From Archaeoglobus sp. UBA234 (GTDB lineage Archaea; Halobacteriota; Archaeoglobi; Archaeoglobales; Archaeoglobaceae): 64,000 nt of DNA. Positions 44,767 through 53,076 of the stretch are shown piece by piece (positions within the stretch are counted from its first letter, which is position 1; every line of letters starts with the position of its first letter). A model generated the notes under the pieces. It was not told where the DNA came from, did not search any database, and worked only from the letters and a program-made list of their open reading frames with translations. Made by a program: the position numbers and the translations under genes. The stretch is taken from the NCBI GenBank assembly GCA_002494625.1, contig DACH01000005.1, forward strand, positions 221,238 through 285,237, in the 5' to 3' direction.

Positions 44767-45105
44767 ATGGGTGAGGCAAAAGAATTGATTAAAAAAATGG
44801 TTGAGGTTGGAAATGAAACGGATGATGTGAAAAACGAGATGAAGGGCTGGGGAGGCACAGTCCAGTTCGAAATCGATGGTGAAAAGTTCTATGTGAAATA
44901 CAATGACGATGGTACTGCCGAGTTTGTTGAGGGAGAAGCCGGTGCAGCCAACTTCACAGTAATAGCGAGTGATGAGTACTGGGTAAAGGTAATGAAGGGT
45001 CAGGAAGACCCTGTTATGGGCTTCATGACAGGTAAGTACAAGATTCAGGGTAACATAATGGAGTCCCAAAAGCTTGCTGGAGTATTGAAGAAGGTAAAAC
45101 TCTGA
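44767..45105 (+). CDS. SCP2 sterol-carrier-domain protein
   Basis: A 112-aa protein of the SCP2 lipid-binding fold: 'GGTVQFEIDGEKFYVKY' and 'ANFTVIASDEYWVKVMKGQEDPVMGFMTGKYKI' (shown in parts) with the typical 'G.I.G.' end. It may present acyl-CoAs to the dehydrogenase encoded 14 bp upstream. ATG 44767 is chosen because GGAGGTG lies 8 bp upstream; an ATG at 44752 overlaps the dehydrogenase stop. Confidence 0.85.
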   Translation: MGEAKELIKKMVEVGNETDDVKNEMKGWGGTVQFEIDGEKFYVKYNDDGTAEFVEGEAGAANFTVIASDEYWVKVMKGQEDPVMGFMTGKYKIQGNIMESQKLAGVLKKVKL

Positions 45106-45114
45106 ACAAAAGCA

Positions 45115-45150
45115 AGCTATATTTTTTATTTTTTATAATATTTGCTGTTG
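45115..45150 (+). terminator. T-rich terminator after the SCP2 gene
   Basis: TATATTTTTTATTTTTTATAAT-type tracts follow the stop codon within 40 bp, before a separate thiolase promoter. Confidence 0.45.
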
Positions 45151-45239
45151 TCATTTAAATTGCTTTTTTTTAATAGCAGATTGAATTCCTGTCTCAGATT
45201 CCCTGCAAAACCTTGAAACTTCGATGAATTTGCCAATCT

Positions 45240-45250
45240 TTAAATATATG
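45240..45250 (+). promoter_or_regulatory. TATA box of a leaderless thiolase gene
   Basis: TTTAAATATAT lies about 25 bp before ATG 45268, and no ribosome site is present between them. Transcription and translation should start at the same base. Confidence 0.6.
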
Positions 45251-45267
45251 AATTCCAATTTCCTATT

Positions 45268-46506
45268 ATGAGGGAAGTGTATATTGTTGACTACATGAGG
45301 TCTGCTTTCTCCCGGAGCAGACCCACCAAGCCAGAGAGGGATGTGTTCAACAAACTGGATATGCCAGCAGTGGCAGCAGAACTTGTCAAAACAATGATTA
45401 ATAGAACAGGTATTGATCCAAAAGAGATTGGTGATGTGATCACTGGATGCACAATGCAGATGAAAGAAAACTGGCTGTATGGGGGAAGGGCAATCACCCT
45501 GCTGGCTGAACTTCCAGTTGAGGTTCCAGCACAGGGGAGTGAGAGAGTTTGCATATCAGGCATGTCTGCTCTGCATCAGTGTACGATGGAAATCATGCTT
45601 GGTTATTCAGACATTACAATCGCCTGTGGAATTGAACACATGACTCATCTTCCTTTACAGCTTGATTTAAACCCGCACTTGGGTGTATCACCAACTCTTA
45701 TGGGCAGATCAGACCTCGTCCAGAAATATGACCTCTTTACAGCGATGAGCATGGGTATGACGGCTGAGAAGCTTTTTGCCAAATACAAAGAAGAACTCGG
45801 ATGGACAAAGAGAGAACTTGATGAGTGGGCACTTTTGAGCCACCAGAGAGCAGCAAAAGCAGTAAAAGAAGGCTACTTCCGAAATGGAGATGGTTATCCA
45901 GACAAAAGGGAAGGGGAAATTCTACCCGTAGAGGCGGAGCAGGCTGATGGGACAAAAAAGGTGATTGATGTTGATCAATCTATAAGGTTTGACACCTCTC
46001 TTGAGGCAATAGAAACTCTTCCACCTGCATTCAGACCGGATGGAGTTATCACAGCAGGAAACTCATCACCCCTTAATGCAGGAGCAACAGCTATCATGCT
46101 GGTGTCTAAGGACAAGGCAAAGGAACTTGGACTTGAACCAATGGCGAGAATTGTCTCTCTTGGATGGGCAGGAGTAGATCCAAGTGTGATGGGTGAAGGT
46201 CCAGTTCCTGCAACCAAGAAAGCTCTTGCAAAGGCTGGGCTGGAAGTGAAGGATATAGACTTCTGGGAAATAAATGAAGCCTTTGCTGTGGTCACTCTTT
46301 TCGCAATTAAAAAGCTCGGTCTCGACCCAGAGACAGTAAATGTCAAGGGAGGGGCAGTTGCGATAGGACATCCTCTTGCTGCAAGCGGAATAAGGCTTGT
46401 CGGAACTCTTGCAAGAATTCTCGAGCTTGAAGATGCAAGATATGGATGCGCCACACTTTGTGGAGGTGGAGGTCAGGGAGGAGCAACGATTATTGAGAGG
46501 GTTTAA
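45268..46506 (+). CDS. Acetyl-CoA C-acyltransferase (thiolase)
   Basis: A 412-aa thiolase with the catalytic nucleophile in SERVCISGMSAL (~95), the NEAFAV loop, GGAVAIGHPLAASG with the active-site His, and CATLCGGGGQGG with the second Cys. It cleaves 3-ketoacyl-CoA in beta-oxidation, or condenses acetyl-CoA in reverse. It lies after the acyl-CoA dehydrogenase and SCP2 genes with its own promoter; together they suggest fatty-acid use. Confidence 0.95.
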   Translation: MREVYIVDYMRSAFSRSRPTKPERDVFNKLDMPAVAAELVKTMINRTGIDPKEIGDVITGCTMQMKENWLYGGRAITLLAELPVEVPAQGSERVCISGMSALHQCTMEIMLGYSDITIACGIEHMTHLPLQLDLNPHLGVSPTLMGRSDLVQKYDLFTAMSMGMTAEKLFAKYKEELGWTKRELDEWALLSHQRAAKAVKEGYFRNGDGYPDKREGEILPVEAEQADGTKKVIDVDQSIRFDTSLEAIETLPPAFRPDGVITAGNSSPLNAGATAIMLVSKDKAKELGLEPMARIVSLGWAGVDPSVMGEGPVPATKKALAKAGLEVKDIDFWEINEAFAVVTLFAIKKLGLDPETVNVKGGAVAIGHPLAASGIRLVGTLARILELEDARYGCATLCGGGGQGGATIIERV

Positions 46507-46678
46507 CTTTATTTAGCTTCATTTTTCTACCAATTTTGGATTTTTTTATTCTGGTTACAGGCTATTGTAGCATCTCATGCGACTGCATTTAGAGTCAGGA
46601 TTTAATCTAAGGTTTTCAGACGCTATGGGAAAATATTTTAATCTCAGGCTTTATGTTGATTGTAGCAGGAACTATTAC

Positions 46679-46750
46679 GGGCTCGTAGCTCAGTGGGAGA
46701 GCGCCGCCTTCGCGAGGCGGAGGCCCCGGGTTCAAATCCCGGCGAGTCCA
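46679..46750 (+). tRNA. tRNA-Ala (anticodon CGC)
   Basis: A 72-nt cloverleaf: acceptor GGGCTCG/CGAGTCC, D-stem GCTC/GAGC, anticodon stem CCGCC/GGCGG with loop TTCGCGA (anticodon CGC, reading GCG), T-arm CCGGG-TTCAAAT-CCCGG, and discriminator A. The third acceptor pair is G-U, the alanine identity element. The 3' CCA is not encoded and there is no intron. Confidence 0.97.
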
Positions 46751-46920
46751 TTGCAGTTTTAGCAAAAGTGCACTTGTAGTTTCACAATCCTATTTTTGAA
46801 TTGAAGAATATGAATCCAAGCAATTCATGTGGTGAAGTGAGGTTACTTGGTGATTCGAACTCATGATTTAAACTCAATTGAGTGAAAAATTATTAAATTT
46901 AAATATTTAATAAAACTATC

Positions 46921-47364
46921 ATGAGACTATGGGATAAAGTCTATAAGTACCCAGAAATTTCACTCATTGTTCCTGCCCTGTTAATTGTAGTTGGATATTT
47001 TCTGATAAATACTCCCTTTGAGATTCCAATAAAACATACGGAAATAATATTGGTTGGGTTTAGTTTAGCTGCAGTGGGTTCTCTTTTACTATCTTTTTTT
47101 GGAGTTATAATTATTTATTTGAGACTTCTAAAAAAAGAAGTTGGGAAAATTAGGAAAAACCATCGAAACCAATTTATGATAAGTTATTTTGCGGGAATAT
47201 ATGGTGGTCTAACAGTTTTAGCTGCAAATCTTGTTTTATCAGCAGAGAACCTTTATTCCAAAGTGATTGCGATAGTGGGTTTTATGCTGATACTGGTTGC
47301 TGGAGGGATATTTGGACTTGTTGCTTTAACATATGTTTTAGAATCTGAAAACGAAAATAACTAA
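46921..47364 (+). CDS. Unrecognised four-helix membrane protein
   Basis: A 147-aa protein with four hydrophobic segments (about residues 14-30, 42-68, 88-108, 116-138) and an Lys/Arg-rich loop (~70-86), suggesting that loop is cytoplasmic. No family was recognised. It is markedly AT-rich, with many ATT/TTA codons, lies 170 bp after tRNA-Ala and is preceded by TTAAATTTAAATATTTAAT (TATA-like, ~46893-46911). It could be an acquired gene. Confidence 0.6.
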   Translation: MRLWDKVYKYPEISLIVPALLIVVGYFLINTPFEIPIKHTEIILVGFSLAAVGSLLLSFFGVIIIYLRLLKKEVGKIRKNHRNQFMISYFAGIYGGLTVLAANLVLSAENLYSKVIAIVGFMLILVAGGIFGLVALTYVLESENENN

Positions 47365-47547
47365 AATTGGGATGCAGATCTAAAGCCTTAAAGTCACTAT
47401 ATCACAATCCCTCTGTTTTTTCAGTATTCATTTTCGAAAGAATGTTCCGGAAACCTTTACTGTCTCTACCATATTTCTTTGCATTTTTTACCATGTGGGC
47501 ATAGAATTCGTTGAAGAATTAACAAAACCCTCTTTTGGAATCAAAAT

Positions 47548-48051
47548 TCAGAAAGTTTTGAAAATTGTCTGACACTTCGGAAGAAACTTGTAAAACCTTT
47601 CTGACTTTAAATCTGCTATAAAATAACCTCCCGGCTCCCTCTCAACTACCAAAACCCTGTTTGAGTTCAGCACAATCCGATCAAAGAATCTATCATGAGA
47701 TGTAGAGAAGTATATAACCATTTTTCCCCTCCCAGAATCTCTAAGTGCAAGGGAGAAAGCATCTATCACATCTTCATCCTCTTCAAATATCAGGGGATCG
47801 TGTTCTATGAATGTAGCACTATGGTGTAATTCTTCGAGTATGCTGAAAAGCTGATATACTGTGAAAGCTCTTCTTACCTCGAATTCCCCTTTAACTTTGG
47901 TGAGTATTTTAGAGCGATTTCCACAGATGTAGAGCAAAGAATACGGATAATGAGATATGTAATCTTCAACAGCGATGACTCCCACCTCAGGTGGAGCCTT
48001 GAAGGCAGTAAAACCCTCTCTGATAGTTACCGAGAGGACATCGATGTGCAT
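47548..48051 (-). CDS. Unrecognised conserved-looking protein
   Basis: A 167-aa protein with a regular alternation of strands and helices: 'EVGVIAVEDYISHYPYSLLYICG', 'IFEEDEDVIDAFSLALRD', 'KMVIYFSTSHDRFFDRI' and 'RVLVVEREPGGYFI'. It looks like an ATPase-core fold that has lost its P-loop (RecA/RadB-like in feel), but no motif proves this. The ATG at 48051 is the only good start. It is 106 bp upstream of the cobQ stop region, on the same strand and downstream of cobQ. Confidence 0.6.
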   Translation of the reverse strand: MHIDVLSVTIREGFTAFKAPPEVGVIAVEDYISHYPYSLLYICGNRSKILTKVKGEFEVRRAFTVYQLFSILEELHHSATFIEHDPLIFEEDEDVIDAFSLALRDSGRGKMVIYFSTSHDRFFDRIVLNSNRVLVVEREPGGYFIADLKSERFYKFLPKCQTIFKTF

Positions 48052-48157
48052 AAACAGACATAGTTCTGTGAAAATATCATCTTTGCCGGTGGGTTAAAAG
48101 TGATTCCCAGATAAAGGAGGATAAAGAAAGGACTTAAAATTAAAGATGACGGTATAG

Positions 48158-49564
48158 TCAAAATCCAGCACAACTCAGAATGAAATCGATATTTATTTTG
48201 CTTTCAACAATATTTGAGAATTTTTCAAGCCAATCATCTCTTTTTCTGTATTTAGCTCCAAGGTGGTTACATATTGCCCTGAGAACATTCTCATTCCAGA
48301 AGAGTCCATGGAGATAGCAACCCCATGTCATGCCATCATCGCTTGCACATCCATCATTCTCGAGGATAGGATTTCCTGACTCGGTTCTTCCCTTATGTAT
48401 TTCATAACCCCATACATGTTCACCTTTTATCCTCTCCAGAATTATTGCATCTCCTGTAACTTTCTTCCTGCTCTGAATTGTTTTTTTCCTGAATTTATCA
48501 AAAAAGGTTACGGCATCAAGCAGTCCTATTCCCTTAGCTCTTATTTTTGCATGCTCAACTCCTCTGTCTATTAGCTCCTTTCCGAGAATCTGATATCCAC
48601 CACATATTCCTATCACAGGTATCTCCTTTGAAGCCTTGAGGATTTTTTTATCCATTTCCGTTTTTTTCAAAGCTTTCAGGTCAGCAATCGTGTCTTTTGT
48701 TCCTGGCACTATGAGGACATCGAGGTCTTTTAGCTCATCTCTTAGCTCGATAAACCTAACTCCAATAAATCTGAGGGGTTCAAAGTCGGTGAAATTTGAG
48801 ATCCTCGGTAATCTTATAACACCTATTCTTCCTTCTTTATCCCACTCCTCGATGCTCAGGGAATCTTCAGAGGGGAGATGGAAGTCCACATAGGGCAGGA
48901 TACCAAGACACCTCAAACCGCTGATTTTTTCAATCTCTCTGATGCCGCTTTCAAGTATATCCTCATATCCTCTGAGCCTGTTTATTATGAATCCTTTTGT
49001 TTTTGCAGAGACGTCTGATGGAAGGAGTTTGTAGGTTCCATAGATGGATGAGAAAACTCCTCCCCTATCTATATCTCCGATGAGATAAACATCTGGCTCA
49101 GCCATTCTCACCGCCCAGATGTTTGCGACATCTCTGTCATATAGATTTATCTCAGCCATTCCTCCTGCCCCTTCCATGATTATTAAATCGTATTCTTCTT
49201 CCAAACTCCTGAATGACTCCTTAACAATCTTCTTTAGATAATCTACCTCTTTGTAGTATTCTTTCGAGTTTATGTCCTTCACAGCTTCGCCAAGAACAAC
49301 AAGCTGGGATGTGAAGTTCCCCTTTGGTTTTAGGAGGATGGGATTCATTCTTTCATCTGGCTCAATTCCTGCAGCTTTAGCCTGAAAAGCCTGAGCTATT
49401 GCAATCTCCTTCCTATTCTCAGTTATAAATGAATTTAAACTCATGTTCTGTGCTTTGAAGGGAGCAACTCTTATCCCTCTTTTGCTGAAAATCCTGCAGA
49501 GTGCTGCGGTTAGTAGACTTTTACCTGCATGGCTTGAGGTACCACCAATGAATATTGAGGGCAT
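48158..49564 (-). CDS. cobQ: Cobyric acid synthase
   Basis: A 468-aa amidotransferase (CbiP/CobQ). P-loop GGTSSHAGKSLL at the N-terminus, 'FKAQNMSLNS' and 'EGAGGMAEINL' in the synthetase domain, then a glutaminase domain with PVIGICGGYQILG (Cys nucleophile) and GCYLHGLFWN (His). It amidates the b, d, e and g side chains of adenosylcobyrinic acid diamide. ATG 49564 begins MPSIFIGGTSS and overlaps the stop of the DUF71 gene upstream. It belongs to the cobalamin locus though on the opposite strand from cbiM-X. Confidence 0.95.
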   Translation of the reverse strand: MPSIFIGGTSSHAGKSLLTAALCRIFSKRGIRVAPFKAQNMSLNSFITENRKEIAIAQAFQAKAAGIEPDERMNPILLKPKGNFTSQLVVLGEAVKDINSKEYYKEVDYLKKIVKESFRSLEEEYDLIIMEGAGGMAEINLYDRDVANIWAVRMAEPDVYLIGDIDRGGVFSSIYGTYKLLPSDVSAKTKGFIINRLRGYEDILESGIREIEKISGLRCLGILPYVDFHLPSEDSLSIEEWDKEGRIGVIRLPRISNFTDFEPLRFIGVRFIELRDELKDLDVLIVPGTKDTIADLKALKKTEMDKKILKASKEIPVIGICGGYQILGKELIDRGVEHAKIRAKGIGLLDAVTFFDKFRKKTIQSRKKVTGDAIILERIKGEHVWGYEIHKGRTESGNPILENDGCASDDGMTWGCYLHGLFWNENVLRAICNHLGAKYRKRDDWLEKFSNIVESKINIDFILSCAGF

Positions 49565-49565
49565 A

Positions 49566-50183
49566 TCAATCAATCAGAATCTCAAGCTGAATGTATTTTT
49601 CCCTTTCAACTCTCTCCCCAAAATTGAAATCAACTCTTTTTCTGAAAAGTGGCCCATCAACAACGAAAGTGTGGAATTCTCCGTTCTCTCCACAGGGATC
49701 TATTTTATCAGATTTCAATCTCTCCACAATTTCTTCTGTGAACCGCTTTCCCAGATAAAAGGTATCAATGTCCTTTCTGACAGCCACTATATAAGCTTCA
49801 AACCCTTCTGAAATGAACTCGTTTGCAAGCTTTTCTGTATCTTCTCCCCAGAGTGGGAATATTGGGGCAACATTTATCTCTCTGCAGACTCTCTCAAGCC
49901 ATACTCTATGCTCTTCCACGAAGATATCTCCGAATACAATGCCTTCAGGTTTCAAATCTGAAACAATTCTTTTGAATTCTTTCTCGTATCCACTCCAGCT
50001 CGAGTTTCCAAAAACACCCTTGAAAATTGTGCTCTCAATCTGCTTCTCAATTGCCCTTCTGTAAAGTCCGTGTGCTCTTGATTTATTTTCCTCATTTAGC
50101 ATGCAGATGAGGTGTGTTACGCTATCCACTCTTTTCACTGCGAGGCATGAATCCTTTCCCCCACTCCATGTTGCGGCAATCAT
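49566..50183 (-). CDS. DUF71/COG2102 ATP-pyrophosphatase-like amidase
   Basis: A 205-aa protein of the N-type ATP-pyrophosphatase family (Dph6-like): 'WSGGKDSCLAV' near the N-terminus is the PP-loop, followed by 'GIVFGDIFVEEHRVWLERVC' and 'CGENGEFHTFVVDGP'. The family includes diphthine-ammonia ligase and a second group predicted from gene context to act in B12 salvage. The direct overlap with cobQ favours the B12 group; the distinction needs phylogeny. ATG 50183 starts MIAATWSGGKDS and lies ~30 bp after a TATA-like GTATTTATGG; an ATG nine codons upstream sits inside that element. Confidence 0.85.
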   Translation of the reverse strand: MIAATWSGGKDSCLAVKRVDSVTHLICMLNEENKSRAHGLYRRAIEKQIESTIFKGVFGNSSWSGYEKEFKRIVSDLKPEGIVFGDIFVEEHRVWLERVCREINVAPIFPLWGEDTEKLANEFISEGFEAYIVAVRKDIDTFYLGKRFTEEIVERLKSDKIDPCGENGEFHTFVVDGPLFRKRVDFNFGERVEREKYIQLEILID

Positions 50184-50229
50184 GATTGCTTCATAAGATG
50201 CTCCACCCATAAATACTTTATCAATTTTA

Positions 50230-50280
50230 CTTGATTCAAATCAAAAAATTTTAATAAAGTTAGTTTGATTTCAAATCAAG
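50230..50280. promoter_or_regulatory. Twin palindromes in the cobQ-side/cbiM divergent promoter
   Basis: Two related inverted repeats are present: TTGATT-CA-AATCAA (50231-50244) and TTGATTT-C-AAATCAA (50265-50279). They flank a cbiM TATA-like element TTTTAATAAAG (50249-50259), and the second covers the predicted cbiM transcript start. The first abuts the minus-strand TATA (50207-50218). This is what a repressor operator for cobalt- or B12-responsive control would look like; the regulator is unknown. Confidence 0.65.
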
Positions 50281-50301
50281 TATACTGGAGGAGGTGAGTG
50301 T

Positions 50302-50958
50302 GTGCATATAATGGAAGGGTTTCTCCCACCTTTGTGGGCGGGAGTGTGGTATGTATTTGCACTGCCTGTCGTTGCTTATGGGACATACAGAGCTAAAAAA
50401 GAAATCGAGAAAAATCCGAAGAATAAATCTTTACTCGCAGTATCAGCTGGCTTCATTTTTGTGCTATCAGCGTTGAAAATACCCTCTGTGACAGGGAGCT
50501 GCTCACATCCAACCGGCACAGGCATAGCGGTTGTGATGTTTGGGCCAGCAATAACAGCTTTTCTGTCAATAATAGTACTGCTTTATCAGGCTTTACTGCT
50601 CGCTCACGGTGGTTTAACAACACTTGGAGCAAACACTGCATCAATGGGTATAATCGGACCTTTTATCGGGTGGCTGATATATAGGGCGGTCAGTGGAAGG
50701 CTGGACATCAAAGTTTCAACTTTTATCGCTGCTGCTGTAGTGGATTGGGTAACTTATGTAGTCACATCCATTCAACTGGCTTTAGCTTTCCCAGCCGGAC
50801 CAGGGATGGCAGGAATAATCTCTTCAGCAACCAAGTTCTTGGCAATCTTCTCGATAACTCAGATACCATTGGCGGTAGTTGAGGGTATACTTGCAGCTTT
50901 GCTGATGGGTTACCTCATACAGCTCAGAGAAGATATTGTGATGGAGGCAACAGCATGA
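50302..50958 (+). CDS. cbiM: CbiM, cobalt ECF transporter substrate-binding membrane subunit
   Basis: A 218-aa membrane protein with about six to seven helices. The GTG start at 50302 is required because it gives MHIMEGFLPP, where the amino terminus and His2 bind the metal, and a GGAGGAGGTG site lies 6 bp upstream. 'GSCSHPTGTG' supplies the further conserved His. It forms the S-component of the Co2+ uptake ECF transporter with CbiN, CbiQ and CbiO, which follow in order. The stop overlaps cbiN (ATGA). Confidence 0.96.
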   Translation: MHIMEGFLPPLWAGVWYVFALPVVAYGTYRAKKEIEKNPKNKSLLAVSAGFIFVLSALKIPSVTGSCSHPTGTGIAVVMFGPAITAFLSIIVLLYQALLLAHGGLTTLGANTASMGIIGPFIGWLIYRAVSGRLDIKVSTFIAAAVVDWVTYVVTSIQLALAFPAGPGMAGIISSATKFLAIFSITQIPLAVVEGILAALLMGYLIQLREDIVMEATA

Positions 50959-51239
50959 GGTGGGATGTAATTTTAAATTTATTGCTTCTATTTTGCATCC
51001 CCTATATACTGTTGATATCCACTGTTGCAGCTGAGGAGTGGGCTGGTGCAGATGCAAAAGCAGAGGAGGCTATAGGTGAGATATCTCCGCAATATGAGCC
51101 CTGGTTCTCCCCCCTTTTCGAGCCACCGAGCGGGGAAATCGAGAGCTTTCTTTTCAGCCTGCAGGCTGCTATTGGTTCGCTGTTGATCGGGTACTTCATC
51201 GGACGTTATCGAGGGGCAAAGCATGCACGAAACGGTTGA
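50955..51239 (+). CDS. cbiN: CbiN, small accessory subunit of the cobalt transporter
   Basis: A 94-aa protein with two helices (about 8-25 and 68-86) and an external loop containing 'GADAKAEEAIGEISPQYEPW', a CbiN signature. It helps CbiM load cobalt. The gene overlaps cbiM by 4 bp and cbiQ by 17 bp. Confidence 0.92.
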   Translation: MRWDVILNLLLLFCIPYILLISTVAAEEWAGADAKAEEAIGEISPQYEPWFSPLFEPPSGEIESFLFSLQAAIGSLLIGYFIGRYRGAKHARNG

Positions 51240-51948
51240 GCATATACAGCTGAATTCTAAAAAGATCATAGATGGGGACATTAAGGTATATTTCTGTCTC
51301 ATTTTACTTTTATTTGTAGTTATCAGCGGGGAAATCGGTGTGTATGTGTTAGCATTTGCTTCGTTCTCGTGCCTATCATTCTATGCTGCGGGGAGATATT
51401 ATATAAAAATAATCAAGATCCCCATTTACTTTCTTGTTTCCGGAGTTATCGTGATACTGTTCTTTATTCCCGGAAAAACAGTCTATCAACTGTATTTCCT
51501 GAAAATATCTGGGGAGGGAGTGAATATTGCATTGAACACCGCTTTACGAGCTTTAGCGTCTCTTTCAATCATGTCATTCATGATTCTAACAACAACGATT
51601 CCAGAAATGTTTTCTGCATTCAAGAAACTGAAGTTACCCAACTTTGCTGTTGAGATGTCCCTTCTGGTTTATCGCGTAATACAGATTTTGCTTGACGAGG
51701 CGGCAAGGCTTGAGAGGTCTGCATCGTCCAGACTCGGATATGCAAGCAGGAAGGTTTTTGTAAACACTACTGCTTTACTTTCCTATTCTCTGTTCTTAAA
51801 GTCGTTAAAAAGGTCGGAAAAGCTCGACAGAGCTATGGATGCGAGATGTTACAGTGGTGTGATGCCCATACTCGATGTAAAAAATACTGGTATCTATTAC
51901 GCTCTGGCAATTGCTGTTCTTCTTGTTGCGTTGTGGTGGTTCCTGTGA
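51223..51948 (+). CDS. cbiQ: CbiQ, ECF transporter transmembrane (T) subunit
   Basis: A 241-aa membrane protein with helices near residues 20-40, 42-58, 65-85, 105-130 and 218-240. The coupling helices include 'EAARLERSASSRLGY' and 'SEKLDRAMDARCY', the two Ala-Arg-Gly-like motifs that contact the ATPase. The stop overlaps the cbiO GTG start. Confidence 0.93.
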   Translation: MHETVEHIQLNSKKIIDGDIKVYFCLILLLFVVISGEIGVYVLAFASFSCLSFYAAGRYYIKIIKIPIYFLVSGVIVILFFIPGKTVYQLYFLKISGEGVNIALNTALRALASLSIMSFMILTTTIPEMFSAFKKLKLPNFAVEMSLLVYRVIQILLDEAARLERSASSRLGYASRKVFVNTTALLSYSLFLKSLKRSEKLDRAMDARCYSGVMPILDVKNTGIYYALAIAVLLVALWWFL

Positions 51949-52994
51949 TCGAAACTAGAGATCTGTGGTTCAGTTATGGAGACAGAGAAGTCCTGAAGGG
52001 GGTTAATTTCAAGGCGAATAGAGGTAAAGTGACGATTCTTCTCGGCAGAAACGGTGCGGGGAAAACCACTTTGCTAATGCACTTAAACGGATTGCTGAAG
52101 CCAGCGCGTGGGGAGGTGTGGATCGACGGCATCAAAGTTAAATACGACAGGAAAAGCCTGCTCGAGATTCGTAAAAAAGTTGGCTTCGTTTTCCAGAATC
52201 CGGATGATCAGATCATCGCCCCAACAGTGTGGCAGGATGTCGTTTTTGGACCAAAGAATGCCGAGATGAGCGATAAATTTGCAAAAAAGGCGATTAAATA
52301 CCTTGAACTTGAAGGTTACGAAAACAGACTTTGCAACTCTCTAAGCGGTGGGGAGAAGAGGAGGGTTGTGATAGCGGGCATACTTGCAATGAATCCGGAC
52401 TACATAATCATGGACGAGCCAACTGCAGGTCTTGACGGCTTTGGGTTGAGGAGCGTAGTTGAGATAATTGAGGAGTTAAAAGAGGGTGGTAAAACCTTCG
52501 TAATATCCACCCACGATCTGGATTTTGCAAAGGCGGTTGGAGAGAGATTTGTTTACATGGATTGTGGAAAGATCGTACACGAAAGCGATAGAATCGATTT
52601 AACGATAGCAAATAGGTATGGGCTGAGGATGGGAAATGTCAGGGGAAGGCTGGTTGTTGTACCACATAATGTAGAAATCCCGGAGATAGATACAGATTTC
52701 ATCGCAGCAATGGGCATAAAAGCCAAGGAGAGAGCCTTTAAAGAGGGTTTAGATGTTGATATTGTAGATGCTGTTCTCGAAAGGTCGATTTTAAGGGCTG
52801 TTGAGGGACACACAGTTCTGCTAATCTGCAGTGCAGAGATGATGAGTGTTGTGGAGAGGGAGGCTAAGAAATTTCCAATATTTTTTGAGGTTCTGGATAA
52901 AGTTTCCTGTGGCGTTTCGAGTAATAAAATTGGTAGAGACGATAAAGGTGTGGAGGCGATAAAGCATGGAGCTTCTGGTGCTTGCATCCATTAG
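51945..52994 (+). CDS. cbiO: CbiO, ECF transporter ATPase with C-terminal extension
   Basis: A 349-aa ABC ATPase. Walker A GRNGAGKTT (~39), Q-loop FQNPDDQI, signature LSGGEKRRVVIAG, Walker B YIIMDEPTAGLDG, and switch His STHDLDF. The ABC domain ends near residue 230. A further ~110 residues ('IAAMGIKAKERAFKEGLDVDI...HTVLLICSAEMM') form an extra domain that I recall in some archaeal CbiO proteins; its role is unknown. GTG 51945 overlaps the cbiQ stop (GTGA) and gives the normal N-terminus 'IETRDLWFSYGD'. Confidence 0.94.
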   Translation: MIETRDLWFSYGDREVLKGVNFKANRGKVTILLGRNGAGKTTLLMHLNGLLKPARGEVWIDGIKVKYDRKSLLEIRKKVGFVFQNPDDQIIAPTVWQDVVFGPKNAEMSDKFAKKAIKYLELEGYENRLCNSLSGGEKRRVVIAGILAMNPDYIIMDEPTAGLDGFGLRSVVEIIEELKEGGKTFVISTHDLDFAKAVGERFVYMDCGKIVHESDRIDLTIANRYGLRMGNVRGRLVVVPHNVEIPEIDTDFIAAMGIKAKERAFKEGLDVDIVDAVLERSILRAVEGHTVLLICSAEMMSVVEREAKKFPIFFEVLDKVSCGVSSNKIGRDDKGVEAIKHGASGACIH

Positions 52995-53076
52995 CATTGC
53001 AGCTGTTGGGCTGATAACATACATCTTGGAGATGGTTCGGACTGAGAAAGTACGCCTAAAAGAGGTGGTTGAGTGA
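52966..53076 (+). CDS. Unannotated 36-aa single-helix membrane protein in the cbi operon
   Basis: This ORF begins with ATG 52966 after a TGGAGGCG ribosome site and overlaps the end of cbiO by 29 bp. It ends in TGA overlapping the GTG start of cbiT (GTGA), so it is coupled on both sides like the rest of the operon. The peptide starts MELLVLASISIAAVGLITYI, one clear membrane helix, followed by a short charged tail (MVRTEKVRLKEVVE). It could be a small transporter subunit next to CbiMNQO or a membrane tether for the pathway. No family was recognised. Confidence 0.7.
   Translation: MELLVLASISIAAVGLITYILEMVRTEKVRLKEVVE

Noticed and set aside
46679..46750. Attachment site of an integrated element at tRNA-Ala
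   Set aside because: No second copy of the tRNA 3' end and no integrase gene were found nearby.
46577..46762. 61-codon plus-strand ORF across tRNA-Ala
   Set aside because: It runs through the tRNA gene, has no ribosome site and no recognisable product.
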